Source of the DNA: Runella sp. SP2
GTDB lineage: Bacteria > Bacteroidota > Bacteroidia > Cytophagales > Spirosomataceae
Assembly (NCBI RefSeq): GCF_003711225.1
Contig: NZ_CP031030.1
Span: 3,472,001 to 3,536,000, forward strand
Reading direction: 5' to 3'
DNA: 64,000 nucleotides
Positions 20,501 to 31,500 of the stretch are shown piece after piece. A model generated the notes under the pieces. That model searched no databases. It had not been told where the DNA came from and saw nothing but the letters and a program-made list of their open reading frames with translations. Each line of letters begins with the position of its first letter. Position 1 is the first letter of the stretch. Made by a program: the position numbers and the translations under genes.

Positions 20501-21546
20501 TATTTGCGGACTCCCGAACCGTTGGTTCCGACCCAGAGGACATCTGAGTGATCAATGAGCAGACTGGTACAAAAACCAGTTTTTAACGTAAAATTGGTCA
20601 CCAACTGAATAGTTGCCAAGTCAGTAAAGCGAAACAGGCTATTCCGTTGATCAAAATAAACTTCTCCCCGACTATCGGTTACAAAATGAATACCCCATAA
20701 GTGATGATCTTCTGGCGACGCTTTATCTTCGTTAGGCAATCGTTGGGATTGAAAATGCCCTGTTTTGGGGTTGAACTGGCAGACATAATGATGGGTACCC
20801 AATAGCAACTCCCCCGAGGGTCGTTGGGCCATTCCATATATGGCCAGCTCGGGCAGTGCAAGGGGTGTCTGAGAGTTGGGGCGATAATGATGAAAGTAGC
20901 CCATCTTCTCGTCGAACCGTTCCAAACCTGCATCCGATGTACCAACCCAAATCGTTCCCTGCTGATCCTGTAATACCGAACGTATGTGATTTGAACCTAT
21001 GGAATGCGGTTGATCATCGCGGTGCTGAAACCAGCGGGCACGCCGAGTCGTCATGTCATAGCATACCAAACCATTGTTCTCAAAGGCCATCCAAAGCCTG
21101 TTTTGTCGGTCGGGGTAGTAATGTCTGGCACCTATATAAGGTACCTTCAGGTGGGTTAGTTGTTTCAAGATGTCGGTAAAAACTTCGGTGAGAGGATCAA
21201 ACATAACCAGCTCCCCCTGTTCCGACGTAATCCATATACGTCCCTGATGATCAAGCAATAAAGAGTAAAGACTAGAAAAGGGTATGGATGATTTTCCAGT
21301 AGTATCTCCCTGTTCTCGGAAAACTTTTAAACGGTTACCGTCGTATCGACAGAGGCCATCGTGGGTAGCCATCCAGATAAATCCTTGTTTATCTTGTACA
21401 ATACCCGAAACAAATCCCTGTGGTAAGCCCTGTTGATTAGTAAAAAGTTCAGGTTGTGGAAAGTCCAGCAATTGCGCCCTTACAAACGAACCCAAAAAGG
21501 CTAGAAACAAAAACAACAACAATATCTGAATTCTATTCCGTGGCAT
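17521..21546 (-). CDS. HTCS2: Reg_prop/Y_Y_Y hybrid histidine kinase with receiver and AraC HTH
   Basis: A 1341-residue classical HTCS. I place the start at the ATG at 21546 (MPRNRIQILLLFLFLAFLG, ending FVRAQ) because it gives a clean signal peptide; the longer frame to 21699 has no signal peptide at its start and would fill the gap to the divergent regulator. Two Reg_prop half-propellers (about 35-650; repeated LWIGT and GLCRYD type motifs) and a Y_Y_Y domain (about 690-755) form the periplasmic sensor. A membrane helix lies near 772. His830 is in NVTHDFRTPL, phospho-acceptor Asp1134 in DVMMPVMDG, and the AraC HTH at about 1235-1340. Such sensors usually read glycans or their breakdown products and act on nearby genes. 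No SusC/SusD pair is present; the neighbours are B and C. Confidence 0.92.
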   Translation of the reverse strand: MPRNRIQILLLFLFLAFLGSFVRAQLLDFPQPELFTNQQGLPQGFVSGIVQDKQGFIWMATHDGLCRYDGNRLKVFREQGDTTGKSSIPFSSLYSLLLDHQGRIWITSEQGELVMFDPLTEVFTDILKQLTHLKVPYIGARHYYPDRQNRLWMAFENNGLVCYDMTTRRARWFQHRDDQPHSIGSNHIRSVLQDQQGTIWVGTSDAGLERFDEKMGYFHHYRPNSQTPLALPELAIYGMAQRPSGELLLGTHHYVCQFNPKTGHFQSQRLPNEDKASPEDHHLWGIHFVTDSRGEVYFDQRNSLFRFTDLATIQLVTNFTLKTGFCTSLLIDHSDVLWVGTNGSGVRKYDLRANSFQTARYQHGFQEDVFVQGLRLPANQTRLGQNTDPYKFRYTLDHQGGLWANSGTSTIYHINTATHKEQRVDFPIPFVQTITPMATDEQGRVWLLQWQKDAHYLWYYEPEKRQWIRSEHHFKVDSPTEMIQMVADRQAFWLATNNQGVYRFDRKTGQLRKYVHQPDQPTSLSSNTLYCLSADPADSNRLWIGTFGKGLCAFDKRSGQCRRVTEQDGLPNNVIYSALPDQYGNLWIGTNKGLCRMNRITFQVRNFTTEDGLLANEFNRFHYLHLPNGKIIMGGIEGITSFWPAQLRDDSFQPRVELTELYVNNRLVEPNPQSFLRSPIHATHEIILPYNQNFLTVYFAALQFNLPGKNHYRYKLEGVEDDWVETSQPQAIYTTLAPGRYTLLVNASNTSGIWSPYVRRLTVIITPPFWTTWWAYVLYVLVVAGSLWYGIRLRLNQLQLRQSVALRQQEARQLRELDEIRSRFFTNVTHDFRTPLTLILSPMAGLIQELAGTPYVKRLESISRNAKQLLSLINQLLDFAKLDANVLTVQEVQGDIDQFVAQTVGLFQEEATQKGIVLSVSSAVGGTYWFDEEKLGRIITNLVGNALKFTPKGGQVTVSLGASTDLELVVSDTGVGIAADKLPLVFDRFFQQSADVALDNQGEGVSPRTRMGTGIGLALVKELVQLQQGHIAVESTLGQGATFRVRLPYRRADQRLVAEVVEEPIAEESSLADLSMLYENHSEPPHLLLVEDNAELADFIVDSLPAFYRISRAVNGADGFEKALADLPDLIISDVMMPVMDGYTFCQKIKEEEQTNHIPVIMLTAKVTFENRLEGLTRGADDYLTKPFHVQELTLRVHNLLERQRRFRERMRQELARPVAAKPDQPNETQATEPVELDSFLEKLYAIVEEKLDDSSLSVEQLAEQLNLSRSSLHRKVKALTGLATGDIIRIYRLKRATQFLQQGYNSSETAYCVGFDSPQYFAKCFREQYQMTPSEFARLG

Positions 21547-21669
21547 AGTAAAAGCGAAAAACATCAGGCCAAAGTTAGTAAACATGGTGGAGATAACTGA
21601 CTTATGGCACGTTGAAATCATCCATCTACTTTCAAGGTAGTTTAAAATTTGATTTTTGTCTATTTTATT

Positions 21670-21684
21670 TATACTTTGCGTATA
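21670..21684. promoter_or_regulatory. Inverted repeat TATAC-N5-GTATA between HTCS2 and the S24 regulator
   Basis: TATAC (21670-21674) and GTATA (21680-21684) form a perfect inverted repeat 18 bp upstream of the XRE/S24 start codon, inside the 156-bp gap shared by the two divergent genes. Repressors of this type commonly bind short palindromes next to their own promoter, so autoregulation and control of HTCS2 are both possible. Confidence 0.4.
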
Positions 21685-21702
21685 TATTTTAAACAGCAAT
21701 AC

Positions 21703-22407
21703 ATGAAATCAATTACTTATTTTGCCCAAAATTTGGTTTGGTTACGTAATCAATTGGCACCTAAACTTTCTCAACAGCGTTTGGCCGACGAAATTGGCAT
21801 CAAAAAATCCACCCTTGCCGCTTACGAAGTAGGGCGTTCTGAGCCCAATTTCGGTGATTTGGTAAAATTAGCCGCCTATTTTAATGTTTCCATTGATGAT
21901 TTTCTCCAAATAGATTGTAGTCAGAAAATAAAGCCTGTTGCTCGGCACAAAACAACTGACCGAGTTTTGGTCACCACCGTAGATAGCACTGCCCGTGAAA
22001 ACATTGAATTTGTGCCCGTCAGGGCATTGGGTGGTTATACCCAAGGTTACGGCGATGTTGATTATGTGCAAAAACTTCCCGTTTTCCAGATGCCCTTTTT
22101 ATCACGCGACCGTAAATACAGGGCTTTTCCCTACGTGGGTGATTCAATGCCACCTCTCAGAAGCGGCTCCGTTGTTTTTGGAGAGTACATGGATAACTGG
22201 GGCAGTATAAAAAATGGCACCCTTTGCTTGATTGTCACTTCCGACGAAGGTGTTGTACTAAAAAAGGCATTTAACTACTTAGATGACAAGGGCGTACTTG
22301 TCCTAAAATCTCTCAACGAAAGATATGCCCCGTACCCTGTTGGTATCAATGAAATACTCGAAATTTGGCAGTTTGTAGGCTATTTTGATGAACGATTTCC
22401 TGAATAA
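21703..22407 (+). CDS. XRE-family regulator with LexA/S24-like C-terminal domain
   Basis: The only recognised plus-strand gene, 234 residues from the ATG at 21703; a TTG-started longer frame would overlap the promoter region. Residues about 8-65 are an XRE helix-turn-helix (SQQRLADEIGIKKSTLAAYEVG). Residues about 105-230 are an S24 peptidase-like domain: GDSMPPL holds the candidate Ser and VVLKKAF the candidate Lys of the Ser-Lys dyad. An ALGGY stretch lies where CI/LexA proteins have their Ala-Gly cleavage bond. Whether it self-cleaves is not known, since many Bacteroidota members use the fold only for dimerisation. It is divergent from HTCS2 and convergent with giant gene C. No phage genes surround it, so it may be a resident stress-linked regulator. 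Confidence 0.88.
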   Translation: MKSITYFAQNLVWLRNQLAPKLSQQRLADEIGIKKSTLAAYEVGRSEPNFGDLVKLAAYFNVSIDDFLQIDCSQKIKPVARHKTTDRVLVTTVDSTARENIEFVPVRALGGYTQGYGDVDYVQKLPVFQMPFLSRDRKYRAFPYVGDSMPPLRSGSVVFGEYMDNWGSIKNGTLCLIVTSDEGVVLKKAFNYLDDKGVLVLKSLNERYAPYPVGINEILEIWQFVGYFDERFPE

Positions 22408-22435
22408 AACCCATTAATTTCATCTGTCACGTTAT

Positions 22436-22487
22436 TACATTCGTTGCCCAAAATGAAACTCATATTTCATTTTGGGCAACGAATGTA
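22436..22487. terminator. Perfect 23-bp inverted repeat between convergent genes
   Basis: Arms at 22436-22458 and 22465-22487 are perfectly complementary (TACATTCGTTGCCC... and ...GGGCAACGAATGTA) with a 6-nt loop CTCATA. It lies between the end of the S24 regulator and the end of gene C, so it can end transcription from both sides. No T-run follows on either strand, and the stem is unusually long for an intrinsic terminator. Confidence 0.6.
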
Positions 22488-22500
22488 TGCTAATCCAATC

Positions 22501-25500
22501 TTACTGCCCCACTTTCACTACCTTCAGCGTTGCGTGGTTTTTTGAAGTATTTACCTTCAAGAAATACATCCCCGCTGGCAACTCATTCACCCCAAACTCT
22601 TCTTGATGCGTGTTGGTTTCGGGTAAAAATTGACGACTCAGCACCTCCCGACCCGAAGCATCCATCAACGCCGCTTGCACCACTTGCCCCTTGCTATTTT
22701 GCACTTTTAAGCGCAGGATGTTGGTGACGGGGTTGGGGAAAACAGCCAGCCCCCTGCCCCCCAATGGGGGAATAATTGCCGTGCGACGGTCCGACCCTTG
22801 CTCTTCGCCCCTTGCCTCTTGCACACTTACCCCTTGCCTTGCTGCTCCCACGCCTACCCCATCTCGTGACTGGATACGGAACCAGTATTCTTGGTAGGCC
22901 AAGACGTTGCCTTGTGGTTGACGTGTCGAGGGGTAAATGCTACCCCAACCCTTCATATCCCAATAACGGATGCCTAACTTGTACAAACCCTTGGGTAACC
23001 CTGTGTCATATACGTTACCACCCACACCGTTGTCTTGGTAAAAGCCGTAAGCAGGGTGGTTTTGAGCGTACAACTCCGTCCAGCCCTCGCGGTTGGCATA
23101 CATGAAATATGGTGCGTTGTTCTCGTGCGTGTTGAACGAACGAATTACCCCCATTTCTGGCGTCGCTAGCATATCAAAGGTCAATGAGCCGTCGGTGCTT
23201 AATCCGCAAGCTTCTACGTTGATTGTCCAGTAACGAGGAGCCATTTTGTTCGCGTTTTCTACGTAAAATAACGTCGGATTCACTTGCGTGCTTTGCTCTA
23301 GCTCGGGGCCACCGTCGCGGGTGATGAATTGGCTTGTCCACAACGACTTATCGTTCGCTGGCTTTACCGCCGATTTTGATTCGCCGATGTTTATCAACGT
23401 CACTACAAAAGCGTTCCAGTAAATGTCCTTTTTCATACTTTCAGCACTCTGACAACCACCTTCAAATAGACACTTCGCCCAGTACGTTTGCTTGGTCACG
23501 TTGTTGAAAGCCACCTCAAAACTTGGCGCAGTGACGCCCGTATTCCAGAATGTTTGGCTTCCTGCGGGGCAATTGGCTGAAATCGTGACCGTTGTGCCTG
23601 TGCAAACTATCTCTTGACTTGCCGTAATCACGGGAGCAACTTGCGTTGGCGTTAACGTAAACGTTACTACATTACTTTTCTCGCTCACACAACCATTTTC
23701 CGTCTGACAACGAGCATAGTACGAGGTCGTTTGGCTGGGAACAGTCGAAGGCAGGCTTGGCAGAGCAACATTCGTTGTGGCATTGTACCAAACTGTCCGC
23801 AAACTTCCGCAAGACGATTGTCCACTGAAACTTGCTGATGGGTTACAACTGCTTGTTGATGACAAAGATACCGTCGGAGCTGTTGGAATTACCACCAATT
23901 TTAAGCGCATTACCCCTGATTCAGATTCCACACACGAAGGCGTTCCGTCTGATTTGCGACAGCGTACGCGGTAGTTGTGGAACTGGTTATCTACCAAACC
24001 AACAGGGACTCCTGCGCTGTATTCGCCGCCATCGACTGAATAAAGAATGATTTCACCAGCGGCACAATTAGCTGTGAAACTAAGAGGCATATTTACCAAA
24101 CTACACACCTCCTTCGTCTCCCCTACGGCAACCGTTACCCCGTCCACCAACAGCGACACATTTTGCGGAACGGAAGCACGGTAATTTATCGTCAATTCTA
24201 TCACGCCCGAATAGGTCGAAGCACAATTGGCGTCGCAAGCCGCTTGGTAGCGGTGGGGTTGGTTATTGGACGGTTGGGAAACTGGGGCTGTCGCTGACCA
24301 GTTGCTCCATGCACCACTACCAACTTGAACTCGCCAAATGGGATTGCCCACTACACACGAACCCGAAACATTAAACTGCAAGCCGTTAACTGGATTGGCA
24401 TCAGTATCGCAAAAAGTTTGAGAGTTGCCTTCATTTAGCGTTTGTTGAAGCGTATTCAACGAAATCGTTGGCGGGCCTACGACTGCCACACTTCCCGTCA
24501 CATTTGGCGAAACACAGCCGCTAGCATTACTCACTGCCAGTGTGTATGTAATCGAATTACCCGTCGCTGGACCACTCAAATTCACTACAATTGGCGTTGA
24601 TGCGAGCAGACCATTAGTTACTAAAGTGATGCCTGATCCAGTAATCGAATAGCTTGTTGGGTTGCCCGTCGTAGCCGTGTAGGGTATTGTGAAAGAAGTT
24701 GCTCCTGCACAAATAGGAAGGCTTGCTGCCGTTGTGATGCTTACATTGCTAGGTGACACAGTAATCTCCACATTCCCACTCGCCAACGATACGCAGCCCG
24801 CATCATTGGTCACCGTGAAGGTGTACGTACCCGAGGACAAGCCTGAAACCGTCGTCGTTGCGCCCGTACCTGTACTAGTGACAGACCCAGGGTTACGCGT
24901 CAACGTCCATTGACCACTCGATGGCAAACCGCTCAACGCTACGCTTCCCGTGGCCAATGCACACGTCGGTTGCGTTATTGTACCTACCACGGGCGCACTT
25001 GGCGTTGATGGCTGAGAATTAATCTCCACGTTCCCACTTGCTACCGATGTACAACCTGCATCATTCGTCACCGTGAAGGTGTACGTGCCTGAGGACAAGC
25101 CCGACACCGTTGTCGCCGAGCCACTGCCTGTGCTAGTGACCGACCCAGGGTTACGCGTCAATGTCCACTGACCACTCGATGGCAAACCGCTCAACGCTAC
25201 GCTCCCCGTGGCCAATGCACACGTCGGTTGCGTTATTGTACCTGCCACGGGCGCACTTGGCGTTGATGGCTGAGAATTAATCTCCACATTCCCACTCACC
25301 AACGATACACAGCCTGCATCATTGGTCACCGTAAAGGTATATATTCCTGAAACTAAGCCTGAAACCGTCGTCGTTGCGCCCGTACCTGTGCTAGTCGCCG
25401 ATCCAGGGTTACGCGTCAACGTCCATGTCCCACTTGATGGCAAACCGCTCAAGACCACACTTCCCGTCGGTGTCGAACACGTCGGTTGCGTTATTGTACC

Positions 25501-28500
25501 TGCCACGGGCGCACTTGGCGTTGATGGCTGAGAATTAATCTCCACATTCCCACTCACCAACGATACACAACCTGCATCATTGGTCACCGTAAAGGTGTAT
25601 ATTCCTGAAGCTAAGCCTGAAACCGTCGTCGCCGAGCCACTGCCTGTGCTAGTTATCGACCCAGGGGTACGCGTCAATGTCCATGTCCCACTCGATGGCA
25701 AACCGCTCAACGCTACGCTCCCCGTCGGTGTCGTACACGTAGGTTGCGTTATTGTACCTGCCACGGGCGCACTTGGCGTTGATGGCTGAGAATTAATCTC
25801 CACATTCCCACTTGCTACCGATGTACAGCCTGCATCATTGGTCACCGTAAAGGTGTACGTACCTAAGACCAAGCCCGACACCGTCGTCGCCGAGCCACTG
25901 CCAGTGCTAGTCACCGACCCAGGGTTACGCGTCAACGTCCATGTCCCACTCGATGGTAAACCACTCAGCGCTACGCTCCCCGTGGCCAATGCACAGGTCG
26001 GTTGCGTTATTGTACCTACCACGGGCGCATTTGGCGTTGATGGCTGAGAATTAATCTCCACGTTCCCACTTGCTACCGATGTACAGCCTGCATCATTGGT
26101 CACCGTGAAGGTGTACGTGCCTGAGGACAAGCCCGACACCGTCGTCGCCGAGCCACTGCCTGTGCTAGTCACCGACCCAGGGTTGCGCGTTAGCGTCCAT
26201 GTCCCACTCGATGGTAAACCACTCAACGCTACGCTCCCCGTCGGTGTCGTACACGTAGGTTGCGTTATTGTACCTAACACGGGCGCACTTGGCGTTGATG
26301 GCTGAGAATTAATCTCCACGTTCCCACTTGCTACCGATGTACAGCCTGCATCATTGGTCACCGTGAAGGTGTACGTGCCTGAGGACAAGCCCGACACCGT
26401 CATCGCCGAGCCACTGCCTGTACTAGTTACCGACCCAGGGTTACGCGTCAACGTCCATGTCCCACTCGATGGTAAACCGCTCAAGACCACACTTCCCATC
26501 AGCGTCGTACACGTTGGTTGCGTTATTGTACCTACCACGGGCGCACTTGGCGTTGATGGCTGAGAATTAATCTCCACATTCCCACTCGCCAACGATACGC
26601 AGCCCGCATCATTGGTCACCGTGAAGGTGTACGTGCCTGAGACCAAACCCGACACCGTCGTCGCCGAGCCACTGCCTGTGCTAGTTATCGACCCAAGGTT
26701 ACGCGTCAATGTCCACTGACCACTCGATGGCAAACCACTCAACGCTACGCTTCCCGTGGCCAATGCACAGGTCGGTTGTGTTATTGTACCTACCACGGGC
26801 GCACTTGGCGTTGATGGCTGAGAATTAATCTCCACGTTCCCACTTGCTACCGATGTACAACCTGCATCATTGGTCACCGTAAAGGTGTATATTCCTGAAG
26901 CTAAGCCTGAAACCGTCGTCGCCGAGCCACTGCCTGTGCTAGTGACCGACCCAGGATTGCGCGTCAATGTCCACTGACCACTCGATGGCAAACCGCTCAA
27001 CGCTACGCTCCCCGTCGGTGTCGAACACGTCGGTTGCGTTATTGTACCTACCACGGGCGCACTTGGCGTTGATGGCTGAGAATTAATCTCCACGTTCCCA
27101 CTTGCTACCGATGTACAGCCTGCATCATTGGTCACCGTAAACGTGTACGTACCTAAGACCAAGCCCGACACCGTCGTCGCCGAGCCACTGCCAGTGCTAG
27201 TCACCGACCCAGGGTTACGCGTCAACGTCCATGTCCCACTCGATGGCAAACCGCTCAACGCTACGCTCCCCGTGGCCAATGCACACGTCGGTTGCGTTAT
27301 TGTACCTACCACGGGCGCACTTGGCGTTGATGGCTGAGAATTAATCTCCACGTTCCCACTTGCTACCGATGTACAACCTGCATCATTGGTCACCGTAAAG
27401 GTATATATTCCTGAAGCTAAGCCTGAAACCGTCGTCGTTGCGCCCGTACCTGTGCTAGTCGCCGACCCAGGGTTACGCGTCAACGTCCACTGCCCACTCG
27501 ATGGTAAACCACTCAACGCTACGCTCCCCGTGGCCAATGCACAGGTCGGTTGCATTATTGTACCTAACACGGGCGCACTTGGCGTTGATGGCTGAGAATT
27601 AATCTCCACGTTCCCACTTGCTACCGATTTACAACCTGCATCATTGGTCACCGTAAAGGTGTATATTCCTGAAGCTAAGCCTGAAACCGTCGTCGTTGCG
27701 CCCGCACCTGTACTAGTGACCGACCCAGGGTTACGCGTCAATGTCCATTGCCCACTCGATGGTAAACCACTCAAAATCACACTACCCGTCGATGTCGTAC
27801 ACGTCGGTTGCGTTATTGTACCTACCACGGGCGCACTTGGCGTTGATGGCTGAGAATTAATCTCCACGTTCCCACTCGCTACCGATGTACAACCTGCATC
27901 ATTGGTCACCGTAAAGGTGTATATTCCTGAAGCTAAGCCTGAAACCGTCGTCGTTGCGCCCGTACCTGTGCTAGTCGCCGACCCAGGGTTACGCGTTAGC
28001 GTCCACTGACCACTCGATGGTAAACCGCTCAAGACCACACTTCCCGTGGCCAGTGCACAGGTCGGTTGTGTTATTGTACCTACCACGGGCGCACTTGGCG
28101 TTGATGGCTGAGAATTAATCTCCACATTCCCACTCGCCAACGATACGCAGCCCGCATCATTTATCACCGTGAAGGTGTACGTGCCTGAGGACAAGCCCGA
28201 CACCGTTGTCGCCGAGCCACTGCCTGTGCTAGTCACCGACCCAGGGTTACGCGTCAACGTCCATGTCCCACTCGATGGTAAACCGCTCAAGACCACACTT
28301 CCCATCAGCGTCGTACACGTAGGTTGCGTTATTGTACCTGCCACGGGCGCACTTGGCGTTGATGGCTGAGAATTAATCTCCACGTTCCCACTTGCTACCG
28401 ATGTACAGCCTGCATCATTGGTCACCGTGAAGGTGTACGTGCCTGAGGCCAGGCCCGACACCGTCATCGCCGAGCCACTACCTGTACTAGTCACCGACCC

Positions 28501-31500
28501 AGGGTTGCGCGTTAGCGTCCACTGACCACTCGAAGGCAAACTACTCAAGACCACACTTCCCGTCGGTGTCGAACACGTCGGTTGCGTTATTGTACCTACC
28601 ACGGGCGCACTTGGCGTTGATGGCAGAGAATTAATCTCCACGTTCCCACTTGCTACCGATGCACAACCTGCATCATTGGTCACCGTAAAGGTATATATTC
28701 CTGAAGCTAAGCCTGAAACCGTCGTCGCCGAGCCACTGCCTGTACTAGTGACCGACCCAGGGTTACGCGTCAATGTCCACTGACCACTCGATGGCAAACC
28801 GCTCAACGCTACGCTCCCCGTCGGTGTCGTACACGTAGGTTGCGTTATTGTACCTACCACGGGCACAGATACAATCGGACATTGTACTGTAATCACCACA
28901 TCGTTTCCATCTCCACCTGAATACGATAGGATTGCATTCAATCCACTTCCTAAGAAATTGGTAAGAATCGCGCCTTGGGTCAACCCATTGAACGTACCAA
29001 TGACTGCATCTGTACCATCATTATTGACAATAGTAAAGACCTGATTGCCAGTTGGAATAAACATCGGAGAATTATTCAAAACTAGATTTAATCCAGTCAA
29101 ATTAATGATTCCATTGACATAGAGTGGGTAGTAATCTATTTTAGCAGTGGGGCCATCAATATCAATTTTCAAATTGTTCCCCGTGTTAAAACTTATTGTA
29201 TTACCGCTCACATCAGTAGCCTCAGAAAGCGAACGGAAATTGGTACTAGTAAAATGGACATTTCCAGTTCCAGCATTCAAATGATCATTTAATGTTATAT
29301 CTCCTGCAGAAGTAATGTTTAAATTACCTGAGGTATGGCTAATTGGTACTAAGTAACCCAAGGTCACCGCCCCCGTATTGGCATCACCAATGTTGATGGT
29401 TCCAGCTGTAATTCTGTCGAGTTCGGCGTCTGACAACCCTAGCGCGATACCGATGGTTTCGCCGTTCCCTAAGTTGATATTATTTCCGTTGGTTTTTGGT
29501 ACCAATGTAACACTCCCAAGGGCATTTGTACTGATAGAAGTCCCCGATAGGATATTCATATTATTAGCAGTCACTGAAATAGTACCGCCATTGGTTGCAG
29601 TCGTAACAGCCCCTGCTTGCAAATCAAAGGCAATACTAAAGTTATTATTTACAGCAGCCGAAATACTTACATTTCCCCCAGTAGAGGTTATTTGAGCATT
29701 TGCATGGTTAATCAATACCCCAGAGCAACCTGCTACTGCGGCACTGCCACCCGTACCTACAATAGTCACATTGCCGCTTGTTCCTGCCGTAATCATTCCT
29801 CTAACGGTAATTCCTGTACTCGCTCCGTTTCCTACCCCAGTTACATTAACCGCACCAGTTGAGGATGTGATTAGACCTAGAGCATCCACAAGGACTCCCG
29901 TATTACCGCCACCACTTCCTATACCACCCATACCCTGAACAGTTACTGTACCACTGCCTCCAGCCGTAATTTTTCCATCTCCGACAATACCAACGCCAGA
30001 ATTACCACTAGAATTCGAACTTCCTCCACCTTGACCCGTGACAAACACATTGGCCCCTGCTGAAGTAATTTGGCTGTTTGTACCAGAAATAAAAACTCCA
30101 GTATTATTGGCAAATGTACTTCCTCCACCTATGCCTTCCACCGTAACAACAGCGCTCGTTCCACCACTAATAGCCCCTCCTGCTTGTACAAATACACCCA
30201 TTTGGCTGGAGCCAGAATCATCCCCTCCCTTGCCTTTCACCAATACTCCCCCTGTTGAATTGGCTCTTATCGTTCCTGCGTTAACATCAACACCGTAAAA
30301 ATCTCCAGTGGTTGGTACCGCTTGTTGATTGGCTTCAATGGTTAAATTACCTTCATTTGTTTCAAGCGAGCTACCGCTATTGAACCTTACATTTTTGCTC
30401 ACTTTTATTACCGCCGTACCCGTTCCCGAAAGTACAACATTGGCATTAGAGGCAAATGTAACCGCATCTACCCCAGGGGCAGCATTGTCATTTTGTAAAT
30501 CCACATCGAGATTGGCATTGGAGGCAAAACTGATGTCTCCATTAAAATTGACTTGATCATCACCAACTCCACCGTTGACGGTCAAGTTGGGAAGAGTGGC
30601 ACTCAATGAGGCTACATTAATTACATCATTTCCGTTGGCAGTATTTACCACTATGCTGGCGATTCCCGCAAGCGCCACATCCGCAGGAGTAGTAAATGGG
30701 GTAATTGCTCCGCCGTTTATTGAATACGTACGGCCTGATACGTTAAAACGAATATTGCTACCACTTTCGGAAATATTCAGCGTTTCGCCATTGCCTGATA
30801 TATCGGTGATGGTGAGCACGTTGCTTGCCGTAGAAATGGTGTAGTCGGCCGACTGAACGGTCAACGTAAAAGTAGCATCGGTAAAGCTATTACAATTGTC
30901 TGTGGCACGAACGGTGACCGTATAAACGCCTGCGGGTACATTGTTTGGTACTGTCACTACCCCCGTTACGTTGTCCACCGTCAGGGTTGCAGGTGAAGTA
31001 GCAGGCGAAACACTTTGTAGCGCAATGGTTGAAATACTTCCATTATCAGATGGACCCGTTGCAGGACTGACCGTAGTGGCTGTACCCGTATTGGCAGAAG
31101 CATTGCCATACGTCAATGTTGGGGCGGAATTGGCAGTGACGTTAATTGTCACCGTAGCCAAAACACTCTGACTTTGATTATTTGTAATTCTAAAGGTGAA
31201 GTTAGCATTTGTAGCCGTACATGAAGCATTCACATTCGCCGTTACATTTCCATCGGCTGCCACAACGACATTATTGAGCGTTACTCCATTTAACGTAGCC
31301 GACGAGCCAAAATTTGTTCCATCGCTACTGACAGCCGTCGTAAGGGTATTAGGCGCTTGTGTAGTACCTGATGTAGCACTGCCAATTGAAGTACCTGTGG
31401 CAGTTACTCCTTGAATAATACTTACGGTCGTCGTATTTAAGGTAGGTTGGTTATTTTCGGGGTACAATTTAATCTCCCCAATTTGTGTGCTTATTGTGGC

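Noticed and set aside
21547-21699. Longer start of HTCS2 at 21699
   Set aside because: It would put 51 poorly structured residues ahead of a perfect signal peptide and remove most of the gap needed for two divergent promoters.
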